This document shows, one piece after another, positions 18,648-27,000 of a stretch of DNA of 64,000 nucleotides. A program made the position numbers and the translations under genes. How positions within the stretch are numbered: the first letter of the stretch is position 1; the number at the start of each line of letters is the position of its first letter. The stretch covers positions 99,925 to 163,924 of the forward strand of contig WRLF01000004.1 in the NCBI GenBank assembly GCA_009777735.1, written 5' to 3'. The notes under the pieces were generated by a model. That model searched no databases and had not been told where the DNA came from. It was given only the letters and a program-made list of their open reading frames with translations. The stretch is from Treponema sp. GTDB lineage: Bacteria; Spirochaetota; Spirochaetia; Treponematales; Breznakiellaceae.

Positions 18648-18923
18648 ATGGAACTGGCAAAAATCACCCTTCGGGGGCAGATAACTATTCCGGTAGAAAT
18701 CCGCAAGAAGCTAGGGGTCAAAGACGGCGATAAGGTTATCTTTATTGAGGATAACGGGCGTATTGTTATGGAAAATTCGGTTAGGGTTGCCCTCAAGGAT
18801 GTACAAGATGCATTCAAAGGTGAAGCCGACCGTCTCGGGTTGGTGAATGAGCAGGACATTGTGGCTATGATCAAAGAAATACGGCAGGAGAAACAGGGGC
18901 ATGTCAATGCGAGTCATGCTTGA
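18648..18923 (+). CDS. AbrB/MazE-family antitoxin
   Basis: 91 residues from the ATG at 18648, with AGGAGG 7 bp upstream; an in-frame ATG at 18585 lies within the promoter and is rejected. Residues 1-45 are the swapped-hairpin AbrB/SpoVT DNA-binding domain (ITLRGQITIPVEIRKKLG, then GDKVIFIEDNGRIV). The C-terminal helix-rich tail should wrap the toxin. Its 3' end overlaps the PIN toxin start by 23 bp, the usual antitoxin-first arrangement. Expected to neutralise the downstream PIN protein and repress its own promoter. Confidence 0.88.
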   Translation: MELAKITLRGQITIPVEIRKKLGVKDGDKVIFIEDNGRIVMENSVRVALKDVQDAFKGEADRLGLVNEQDIVAMIKEIRQEKQGHVNASHA

Positions 18924-19302
18924 TACCAATGTTCTTGTCTCGGCTATTATTTTTCCGAACCAAAGGATGGATTCACTGATATTCAAAGCTGTATTGGAAC
19001 ACCAGCTTGTTCTTTCATCTTATATTATTGAAGAACTGTTTGATGTTATTGAACGGAAATTTCCTGATAAGATAAAACATGTCGATTTGTTTCTCACCCG
19101 GTTTCCCTATGAGTTGGTATATACACCAAGGGAGCAAAACCATGAGTTTTTCAATATTTCCGACAAAGACGATTATCCGGTCTTGTATTCGGCAATTATT
19201 GAGGATGTTGATTTATTTGTTACCGGTGATAGTGATTTTAAAGGTATTGAGATTGAAAAACCGGAAATCATTAGCCCGGCAGATTTCCTTGAAAAATATT
19301 AA
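18901..19302 (+). CDS. PIN-domain toxin (VapC-like RNase)
   Basis: 133 residues. PIN-domain acidic residues are in place: MLDTNVLVSAI at the N-terminus (Asp), EELFDVIERK, KDDYPVLYSAI (Asp), and VTGDSDF (Asp). The family cuts RNA using Mg2+ ions held by these residues and is kept inactive by the cognate antitoxin. A second ATG lies two codons downstream of the one used here; AGGAG stands 10 bp before the first. It belongs to the COG1569-like group of PIN toxins. Confidence 0.9.
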   Translation: MSMRVMLDTNVLVSAIIFPNQRMDSLIFKAVLEHQLVLSSYIIEELFDVIERKFPDKIKHVDLFLTRFPYELVYTPREQNHEFFNISDKDDYPVLYSAIIEDVDLFVTGDSDFKGIEIEKPEIISPADFLEKY

Positions 19303-19334
19303 TATTTTGAAATGAAATGTGAGGAGAATATACT

Positions 19335-19571
19335 ATGGAACTAACCCTTACAGTTCCGGATATGGCTAATCTATCTCAGGCTGATGCCCAAATACTATTC
19401 GCTACAAAACTCTTTGAATCTGAAATTCTCTCTCTTGGAAAAGCTGCTGAAGTTGCCTGACTTTCATACCGCACTTTTTACGATCTGCTTATCCGATATG
19501 GCGTTCCTGTTGTCTCCATGACCGAGGAAGAAGTAATCGAGGATATAGCGAATGTTGACCAATTTCTATGA
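19335..19571 (+). pseudogene. UPF0175 family protein interrupted by a stop codon
   Basis: GAGGAG precedes the ATG at 19335. Reading continues in one frame for 78 codons, but codon 42 (19458-19460) is TGA. Upstream: LSQADAQILFATKLFESEIL then LGKAAEVA; downstream: LSYRTFYDLLIRYGVPVVSM. Together these match the small UPF0175 helix-turn-helix proteins, which are often antitoxins. Family members have a Gly at the stop position, so one G-to-T change (GGA to TGA) would explain it. A 41-residue product may still be made. No partner toxin gene follows. Confidence 0.78.
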
Positions 19572-19619
19572 AAAGACCGTTATTGTATTACATTTCCTCT
19601 CGATAAACCTCCTAACCTA

Positions 19620-19648
19620 TTGACAATACGTGATAATACGTGTACTTC
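19620..19648 (+). promoter_or_regulatory. hicAB promoter with direct-repeat operator
   Basis: TTGACA (19620-19625), 17 bp, weak -10 TACTTC (19643-19648). The spacer is filled by two copies of ATACGTG (19626-19632 and 19636-19642, period 10), so a dimeric repressor such as HicB could bind on one DNA face and block the promoter. Confidence 0.5.
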
Positions 19649-19665
19649 TTACAGAGGGATGAATC

Positions 19666-19845
19666 ATGACAAAGCGGGAGCTTGAAAAGAAACTGCTAAA
19701 AGCTGGCTGGGTGATTACTCATGGCAGGGCGCATGATCAGGCGACTAATCCGCAAAAACCTGGGGTAAAGATACCGATACCCAGGCACGCTGGAGACATT
19801 CCCATGGGCACGGTTAAATCAATATTAAAGGACGCAGGCCTTTAA
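19666..19845 (+). CDS. hicA: HicA-type mRNA interferase toxin
   Basis: 59 residues, ATG at 19666 after an AGAGGGATGAATC leader. The protein has the small dsRNA-binding-like HicA fold: TKRELEKKLLKAGWVITHG, then RAHDQATNP with the likely catalytic His 23, then the conserved KIPIPRHAGDIPMGTVKSIL. HicA cleaves mRNA in the cytoplasm. It is followed by hicB after 32 bp, the toxin-first order usual for this family. Confidence 0.88.
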   Translation: MTKRELEKKLLKAGWVITHGRAHDQATNPQKPGVKIPIPRHAGDIPMGTVKSILKDAGL

Positions 19846-19877
19846 TAAGGCATATGGGCGGTACAGGAGGAAGGGTT

Positions 19878-20282
19878 ATGAAATATGTGTATCCGGCAAT
19901 TATTTCTGCCGAAGATGGAAAATTTTTAGTAAGCGTTCCTGACTTACCGGGCCTACACACATTCGGTAACAGTATGGCAGATGCTCTATATATGGCGCAA
20001 GACGCTATTGAAATGTGGCTATGGGATGCGGAAAACAACGGCGAGGCCATCCCCCAAGCATCCGATACCCAAAAAATTACTAAAATGTGCAAATCAAAGG
20101 ATCAGGTTGTAAGCCTTGTAGCCGCCGACACAGACGAATACCGTAGGCAGAATGATACACGCTCCATAAAAAAGACTCTTTCAATTCCATCATGGCTTAA
20201 CCATAAGGCGGAAATGGCCAATGCGCCTTTTTCTCAGATTTTGCAACAAGGGCTTAAGGATTATCTGCATATCGCACAATGA
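19878..20282 (+). CDS. hicB: HicB-type antitoxin
   Basis: 134 residues from the ATG at 19878, with AGGAGG 7 bp upstream; the in-frame ATG at 19854 precedes this site and is not used. The N-terminal partial RNase H-like domain has the family pattern YPAIISAEDGKFLVSVPDLPG and GLHTFG, then DALYMAQDAIEMWL. The C-terminal 40 residues (KKTLSIPSWLNHKAEMA then FSQILQQGLKDYL) look like a ribbon-helix-helix DNA-binding unit. It should bind HicA and autoregulate through the ATACGTG repeats. Confidence 0.9.
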   Translation: MKYVYPAIISAEDGKFLVSVPDLPGLHTFGNSMADALYMAQDAIEMWLWDAENNGEAIPQASDTQKITKMCKSKDQVVSLVAADTDEYRRQNDTRSIKKTLSIPSWLNHKAEMANAPFSQILQQGLKDYLHIAQ

Positions 20283-20293
20283 GCATAAGTAAA

Positions 20294-20352
20294 TGGGAGC
20301 CAAAGACGGCGATAAAGCTATTTTTATTGAGGATAACGGGCGTATTGTTATG
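20294..20352 (+). pseudogene. Remnant of a second AbrB antitoxin gene
   Basis: About 60 bp nearly identical to codons 22-41 of the AbrB gene at 18648 (segment KDGDKAIFIEDNGRIVM, then TAA). Only the middle of the domain remains, without promoter or start region. It sits between hicB and the broken end of the integrase gene, so it probably marks a recombination junction. Confidence 0.7.
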
Positions 20353-20382
20353 TAACCATCATCCTACTCTTGGCAGGTACTT

Positions 20383-21129
20383 TCAGTAACCCCGCATTTC
20401 AGCATCCTCTTTTTCCTGTTTTCCGGTTATTCGCAATAATGCAGTACCCTTAGTGTAGGGCAGTTTCTCCAACCCTCCGTTTCTCAGATGGTAGTCTAAA
20501 ATACGGGTCAGAAAATTGAGGCGGTTGTTTATGGTTTTATCTTTCAGCCCTTTGGCCTGGAGGTAAGTTTTCAAGCCGTTATATACCGGCGTTGTGATTT
20601 CCTCTATACGAAAAATCTTATTTTCACGTAAATAGGGAATTAAATCAGATTCAATAAATGTCTGTGCATCCCTTCTTGATTTAGTGACTACCACACGCTT
20701 ATTACTAACGGAATCGTCCTGTAAGTATTTTGACCCTTCCTGATAATAGCTTTCCAGCATTTTATAGAAACTTTTCCCGCCTTTCGGTTTGCCTTTGTTT
20801 AACCCGTATTTTTTCAGCACTTCCAAACGGTTATCAAAACCGATCTTCACCGCCTCATCGCTTAAGGCGGTTTTAGTTGTGTATGTCGCTTTTCCTTGGG
20901 GTATTTTTTCTCCGGCCAAGTCTAATTTGTATCGTATTTTATATGAGTAGCTCTCTGAGAATTTCCCAGGTTCACGTTTTACTGTGGTAAGGTCAAAGTA
21001 TTTTCTGTACTTTTCTGTTTTAGGGTCTAGCTCTTCTTTTGTATACACCATATGCAATATATCCTCCAAAGAAGCGCCGTGCTTCAATAGAAGCTGGGAA
21101 AACTCCCGGATAAAAACTGTGCCTATCAT
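20383..21129 (-). pseudogene. Tyrosine integrase lacking its catalytic domain
   Basis: 248 residues. The N-terminal arm-binding region and the SAM-like core-binding domain (YLQDDSVSNKRVVVTKSRRD, FIESDLIPYL, TINNRLNFLTRILDYHLRNG) are present. Translation then stops at 20383, before the catalytic domain that carries the Arg-His-Arg-Tyr residues; full enzymes are about 380-420 residues. It lies next to the tRNA and reads away from it, as integrases of tRNA islands do. The break is 30 bp from the AbrB remnant, which suggests a deletion. Excision now would need another recombinase. Confidence 0.75.
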
Positions 21130-21204
21130 TATACCTCAAACCTCGCTGACGGTTAATGCTTTGCAGGCTCTGAATTGGTATAGAATGATAAGCTGGAAAA
21201 AACC

Positions 21205-21340
21205 AAGGTCTAAAAAAGGTCTATTTGAGCTTTTGCGGGGCATAACAATACGCTATGTACAAGACGCAATAATATAGAAGAAACCTCCCATATTTTTCTT
21301 GCCCTGCTTGCTTTTTTTTGTACCTTATTTTAGACCTTGC
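21205..21340. repeat. Right arm-type repeats (AAGGTCTAAA), direct and inverted
   Basis: AAGGTCTAAAA followed by AAGGTCTATT at 21205-21225, and the inverted form (AAGGTCTAAAATAAGGTA on the minus strand) at 21321-21340. They flank the region between the integrase gene and the tRNA attachment site. Confidence 0.55.
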
Positions 21341-21355
21341 TGTAATGTGAGTTTT

Positions 21356-21384
21356 GCTAATTCCTTATGTAGTAAGGAATTAGC
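21356..21384 (-). terminator. Perfect 12-bp hairpin downstream of tRNA-Arg
   Basis: GCTAATTCCTTA (21356-21367), 5-nt loop, TAAGGAATTAGC (21373-21384). It begins 14 nt after the tRNA 3' end on the minus strand, so it may end the tRNA transcript, but no T-run follows. It lies inside the island beyond the attachment repeat. Confidence 0.5.
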
Positions 21385-21397
21385 TCAATAAAATCAT

Positions 21398-21471
21398 TGA
21401 CAGACGCGGGACTCGAACCCACCACCTTTAGCTCCGGAGGCTAACGCTCTATCCACATGAGCTAGTCTGTC
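21398..21471 (-). tRNA. tRNA-Arg (anticodon CCG)
   Basis: The cloverleaf folds completely: 7-bp acceptor GACAGAC/GTCTGTC, D-stem GCTC/GAGC, anticodon stem TTAGC/GCTAA with loop CTCCGGA (anticodon CCG), and T-arm GTGGG-TTCGAGT-CCCGC. Discriminator A; CCA is not encoded. The last 24 nt plus 2 flanking bases are duplicated at 18349, identifying this gene as the integration site. The gene stays intact after integration. Confidence 0.95.
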
Positions 21472-21489
21472 TATGCAACCGGTAATGTT

Positions 21490-21518
21490 ACTGTACTTGG
21501 AGAGCGGGGAAGTGTCAA
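21490..21518 (-). promoter_or_regulatory. tRNA-Arg promoter
   Basis: Minus strand TTGACA (21518-21513), 17 bp, TACAGT (21495-21490). The transcript would start about 12 nt before the mature tRNA. Confidence 0.6.
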
Positions 21519-21524
21519 GGGTAA

Positions 21525-24038
21525 CTATATTAACCCTTTCTGCACCGCAATACGGATTAGTTCTGCCAGGTTTTCGGCGCCCAGTTTGGAATAAATGCTG
21601 TTAATAACCATCTTTACGGTATTGACCGAAATGTCGTGGTTGTCGGCAATTTCCGTGCGGGAAAGGCCGCGGGAAAGATCGGCAAGGATGTCTGTTTCCC
21701 TCGGTGATAAAACAGCGCTGATCGTGATGTTGTTTACACGCCGGTATTCAGCGGCAACATGTCCGCGGTTTTTGGCATAAATGGCCGCTTTCCGGTTGAT
21801 CGTTTCAAGCCAGGGTTTGGGAATGCCGGATGCTGATTCCTTGAGAGCGGAAGCTGCCAGGGTTCGCATGTCTTTGCCCATTTCAATGAAGGGTAAAATG
21901 ATATTGTTGGGTGACGCTGTATTATATGCTTCTTCCAGCGCGGCAAATGCAAGAGACTTTTCCTTCATTTTATAATGGGTGCAGGCTTCCATCACGAGCA
22001 TCTCAACACGCTCAAAAAGAAACGATTCCCGGTGTTTCATTTCTCCGATATACGACAAAAGAGGATTATAATCCCGTGTAATATAGCAATAATATGCTTT
22101 CATCCGGTTAATAAAATTTTCCATAAAACCGGCATGGCTGTAAGGAGAAAAATCATCTTTGAACCAGCCGGGAACATTTTCCGGCATGTTGAGAATATAG
22201 TAATACCAGGCAAGACAGATATCGTAATTCGTAAAGCGATCGGGGTATTCTGTTTCACTTAATTGATCCTTAATGCCCCGGACTGCCTGCTGCGCTTTGG
22301 GAAAATTGCCGCGCGCAACACTTAAGCGCAGGATATAAAACAACGCCATGTGGATAATGCCAAACTGCCGGTGTTCTTTTGCCTGTTTCAGCGCTCTGAT
22401 GACGAATGGTTCCGCCGCACGGTTATCACCCTGGTAATATTTCAGTTCACCCCGCGCCAGTTCTATTTCACCGGACAATAATCCGCCGATATTTTTTGAT
22501 ATAAGTGCTGACATGCGGGCTGTCGCAGCAATAAATTCTTCCGGAGCGCCTTTCCTTGAGGAACCGGCGCGGTTAATCCAGGCTCCCGGATGATACACGG
22601 GAAATGTACCCGGATTAACGGGACCGATTGAAGCAGGCGGTCCGCCAAGGCATGTGCAGAATTTTTCAACATAAACATCAAAATCATAGCGATCATCCGT
22701 TGTGCACAGCAGGGCGCGCAGATAACTCCAGGAAAAATACAGGCGGCTGAGGGTGCGTTTTTTTGATTCACTGTCTTCGAGTTTTAAAAGCCTGGCTTCA
22801 TAATATTCGAGCAGATCTTTTGCTTTTTCCAGGAGACCCTGGCACAGACAGGAACGAACATGGAGCACAGGAAGAAGATCAACGGTATCAAACGCCTGTT
22901 CAGGGGCGCGATCAAAAATTTCCAAGGCGAATTTTGCGATATTCTCCGGTATCTGGACAGGAAAAGCAAACAGTATTGGTACAATAGATTCATAATCCCC
23001 TGTTTTTTCATAATACGACAAAGCATCAATTTTAAAATCATTTTTGTCGCACCATTTCCCCGCAATCCGGTACGCTTCACATTTTTGATCTTCATCAAGA
23101 ATATCCTGTTTTTGGCGCAGAAATTCCAGAAAAAGATGATGGATGAGGTATGTATTGGTATGACTGTCCCTGCGGATATAGGCGCTTTGCTCTTCCATCC
23201 CGGCAATCAGGTCTTTATCATGTCCCGCCAAAAGTACAATAAGGTCAACGGACAAATGATCTATAAGGGAAAGGCGCACCAAAAAAGGCCGGAGGTGGTC
23301 GGAAAGCCCGTCCCATATTTCAGTTTCCATGAGCCGGAAAATATTTGATTTCATCGCATTGCGGGTATACCCTTTGTATCCCGGCGCTTTTTCGTATGAC
23401 CGTGCAATAAAGTTAATGGCAAAAACCCAGCCTTCGGTGTCTAGCATTATATTGCGTATAACATCAGGCTGCACAGCAATGTTCAATTGGCGGAAATAAC
23501 CGGAAAGTTCATCATCGCTGAAATGCAGGTCATTTTCATTGATGCCGAACAAAAGGTCTTTTACAGCCAGCGCTGCGGTATTGATACCGGGAGCAGACCG
23601 GCAAACAAAAAACGCCGACGTACCCGGCGGCATTTTTTGAATGATACATTCTTCCACAAAGCGAATCACCTGCCGGTCTTCAATGAGATGAAAATCATCA
23701 AAGATCAATACCCGCCGCTTCATCAAAACAAGATCACGCGACAGCGTCACATATTGATTGCGCTTGTCTGAGGTATCGGGAAAGCCCAGTTTTGTATATT
23801 CCGCAGCAAGGGGTTTGTTTACCTGCGCTACGGCATGGGTATAATTTTCCCAAAAACGCGCGCCGACATTATCCCGTTCGGAAAGCTGCATCCATAAAGT
23901 TACAGCCTTGTATTTCCGCACAAAGTCCTGCACAGCGCTCGTTTTACCGTACCCGGCCCCGGCGCATACAACAACAACCGGGTATCGGACCGCTTGTGAA
24001 AATAATTCATGTAACCGCGGCCGCTCAAAATGGTACAT
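21525..24038 (-). CDS. MalT-like LuxR-family transcriptional regulator (STAND ATPase)
   Basis: 837 residues. N-terminal ATPase domain with Walker A GAGYGKTS at 27-34 and a Walker B-like VLIFDDFHLI. A long helical repeat region resembling TPRs (about 350-720) follows. The C-terminal LuxR helix-turn-helix begins LSPRETDILADLSRGLSRTE and continues with ISVNTVKMVINSIYSKLG. MalT-type proteins bind ATP and an inducer, oligomerise and activate target promoters. It starts 28 bp after the giant lipoprotein gene, so the two are probably cotranscribed. The inducer is unknown. Its only possible ribosome-binding site (AAGGGGG) is far, about 14 bp from the ATG. Confidence 0.88.
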   Translation of the reverse strand: MYHFERPRLHELFSQAVRYPVVVVCAGAGYGKTSAVQDFVRKYKAVTLWMQLSERDNVGARFWENYTHAVAQVNKPLAAEYTKLGFPDTSDKRNQYVTLSRDLVLMKRRVLIFDDFHLIEDRQVIRFVEECIIQKMPPGTSAFFVCRSAPGINTAALAVKDLLFGINENDLHFSDDELSGYFRQLNIAVQPDVIRNIMLDTEGWVFAINFIARSYEKAPGYKGYTRNAMKSNIFRLMETEIWDGLSDHLRPFLVRLSLIDHLSVDLIVLLAGHDKDLIAGMEEQSAYIRRDSHTNTYLIHHLFLEFLRQKQDILDEDQKCEAYRIAGKWCDKNDFKIDALSYYEKTGDYESIVPILFAFPVQIPENIAKFALEIFDRAPEQAFDTVDLLPVLHVRSCLCQGLLEKAKDLLEYYEARLLKLEDSESKKRTLSRLYFSWSYLRALLCTTDDRYDFDVYVEKFCTCLGGPPASIGPVNPGTFPVYHPGAWINRAGSSRKGAPEEFIAATARMSALISKNIGGLLSGEIELARGELKYYQGDNRAAEPFVIRALKQAKEHRQFGIIHMALFYILRLSVARGNFPKAQQAVRGIKDQLSETEYPDRFTNYDICLAWYYYILNMPENVPGWFKDDFSPYSHAGFMENFINRMKAYYCYITRDYNPLLSYIGEMKHRESFLFERVEMLVMEACTHYKMKEKSLAFAALEEAYNTASPNNIILPFIEMGKDMRTLAASALKESASGIPKPWLETINRKAAIYAKNRGHVAAEYRRVNNITISAVLSPRETDILADLSRGLSRTEIADNHDISVNTVKMVINSIYSKLGAENLAELIRIAVQKGLI

Positions 24039-24066
24039 AACAATGTTTTACTTTCCCCCTTACCCC

Positions 24067-27000
24067 CTACTCACCTATCGGATAACTGAACTCAATGTTA
24101 TTGGCCAGATACCCCAGTATGGGATCACCGTTCGGGCGGAAGTCCAGGTTGACTTTCTGGAACTTCGTGGAGCCGCCCTGCGGCGGGTCAATTGCCGGTA
24201 CGGTGCGATATTCCCATCTGTTTGTGGTAAAGCCGTTGATGTCTACGCCGGGGTTCGCAATGGCAAGCGCCGTTGTGTTAATGGCTACTTTTGCCCAGGC
24301 GATTTTAATGGACTCGCGGCCGCCGGTTTCGGTAGCGTTGTAGTAGGCGATGTACGGCGTGCCTGCGGCAATGGCAGGAACACCCGTTGCCGCGGGTCTG
24401 CCGGGATGGAGTTTGATTTGTGTCCAGTTACCGACCGAGCCGTAAAAATCTACTGTTACATGAACAACGCCGGCGCCGCCCTCTGTAGTTGCCTGATAAT
24501 CATGGATATAGATGTAGCTGAGTGTTGAGTCCAGGGCGTTGAAAGCGGCGATGTGCAGGCTATTGCTTGTTGTACTATGCGCCATGGAAATGTGCATACC
24601 AACGTAATCGGGCAATATGGCCGGAGAAGATATCCAGGTGGGAGAAGTACCTACTGTGCCGTCCAGCGCCTGTGAGTACTTGATTCGAATTCTGCCTGCA
24701 GTTTCATCGTAGTAGGCAATGACCGCCCGGTTCGCCGAAGCTCCGTTGTCAACCACCATGGCAAAGTGGCTGGAGGCGCTTTCAGTCGCGTTGTTATCAA
24801 CCGCTATTCTTCTGACGGTATCAATGGTGGTGTTAGTCGCACTGTTGTTGTTAAGGTTTGTGTAACCATCGTAACTCCTCCCGTGGAAATCAGTACGGTT
24901 CGTGGTCGTGTTCGTGGTATACAAACGACCGTTACCAGCTGTAGAGCTGTTGCCTATCCGGAAATGACGGAAAATGATCTGCCGGGAATGTGCGTCATAG
25001 TACGACATATAATACCGGGCGAAACCGGTTACGGAATTACCCCGTGCAATGAGTTTGGGGTACGTGTATCTGTCCAGCATGAGTCCTGGAGCAAAATTAT
25101 GTGTTTCCAGAGCAATACCGTTGTTGTTCTCAGCTCTACCGGCATTAGTACCAATAGCATTTGCATTGCTGGCCGATACGCCGGGATATCCGGTGTACGT
25201 GGTTCCCTGCCCCCAGCCTGTCCCCCAGTTCGTAACATCGGTTGCCGCTCCCTGGGTATGCAATTCAGCAAACCGGTCGTACACAAGGTGGAAACTGGCG
25301 TTGTCACGGTTATATGCGGAAGCATGGATGTACCGGCCCGAATCGTCGCGTGCCATTCCCATGGAATCCCAGATATTCGCTTTAATAAGATGTTCCGTGT
25401 CTATCCTGAACCCGGTGTCAATATTGAATATTGTCCGTTGGGGCATGGCATGGCTGGGGTTGTATGAACCCGCGTTTCTTACTGATGCAACATTTGAAGT
25501 TGGTGCCCAGTCAATACCGGTAGCGGAATTGCCAAGGGTTGCAGCTCCGGCAGTTCCGGTCCCTGTTCCCCCTGTCAGGTCTACATAGCCAAAGACCGGG
25601 TGCCCTTCCTGTTCAACATTGGTAATGCCGGCGCCGCTTCTGTTTTGCGTCATCATCATCACCGGGTAGTAGCCGTTAGCCACATTTGTCTTGACAACTT
25701 TGTAGAACTGGAGGTAGCGGTCGTCGTTTAGGGTGATGTTTCTCGTAATATAGCGGTCTGCATTACGGTTCGGCATATTCTCTTCATCAGAGCCGTTGGA
25801 ACCTTCTATATCAGCAGTACTGGGAATAAGCTGGTACACAGTACCCACACTGGGATCGGGAGTACTCAGTCTCAGCCGGTAATCACCCAGGGCATTGTCG
25901 TTGTTGATGTTGTTCAGCGAACCAATGTTGTTGACAATGACCGTCAGATAACCGGAAACATTTGAGTTATTTGACATGGTGAATGAGGTATACGGAGCCC
26001 CCATGCCTGAAGGGGTAAACGCTGTTCCCACTGCCGCATTACCGGGATTACCGGTAGTGGGATTGGGAGTCCTGTAATTGTTGTTCTGGGTTTCGTTCAT
26101 GATCCGCACGCTGCCTGAGGTTGCAGCCGGGTTAAGGTTAAAGCCCCGCACCGTAATAAATGCGTTGTTCGTTCCCTGGATCACGGAGAATCTGCCATCT
26201 GCTGAACGGATGTTCTCCCGTTTTAGACCTCCCTGGGTTCTGACCATGGTATCAATGGATGTGATGTATGGTACTATGTCCATCCGGTACACAGACGATC
26301 TGGCTGCCCTTGTTGTTTGAGTACCGTTTACAGGAGAAGCAGCCTGGTTGTTCGTACTCATATCACGGGAAATAACCCTGAATGCCTGATTTAATGCCGC
26401 GACATTCGTATGCCTGCGTGTGTCGATGTCCAACTGCCAGGTGAGTTTATGGCCGTCCTGGTCAAGGCTCAGAAGCGTTACCGAACTTCTCCAGCCGTTG
26501 GTTGCCCATTGATCCGTCACTCCGGTCATCTGTGCAGTGACTGTATCGTAAACAGCAATGCGGGTCCAGGTATCAGCACCTATGGTGTCGGTCGTGCCGG
26601 TTCCGTAACTTGGAAGTGAAATGCCCTGCATATTCACCCACAGGCTGCCCGCTACGTTGTTGTCATCCAGGGTTCCCCGGATGCTGATTTGGCCGGAAAC
26701 TTTGGGATTAGCCTGATTAAAGAATGTTGCGGGGAAATTCCCCTCATACTCAATGTGGCCGTTGTTCCGGTTGTTTTGGAAAAGGGAATTGTCGCTCGCG
26801 CTTCTCCAGTGGAACGGATCGATTAAGGCGACCGGAGCTGTGTTGTCAATATTGTTAATGGTCAGGCCGACCAATACAACGTCCGCCTGCTGATCCGCTT
26901 CAGTTACGCCAGGTCCGGCAGGTACGGTACTGTCAAATACCTTGATCAGGAAGTACGAGTTGCCGCCTGAGGGGGAATCCGGTATGAAACCCGAAGTCTG

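Larger units (their letters stand above)
18349..21422. mobile_element. Degenerate integrative mini-island in tRNA-Arg carrying toxin-antitoxin modules
   Basis: A 26-bp exact direct repeat (18349-18374 and 21397-21422, core GACAGACGCGGGACTCGAAC) bounds the region. The right copy is the 3' end of tRNA-Arg(CCG); the left copy is that end alone, as left by integration into a tRNA. Inside are an AbrB/PIN pair, a stop-interrupted UPF0175 gene, HicAB, an AbrB remnant, and an integrase next to the tRNA that lacks its catalytic domain. Repeats of AAGGTCTAAA near both ends look like arm-type integrase sites. The island is probably no longer self-mobile. Confidence 0.85.
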
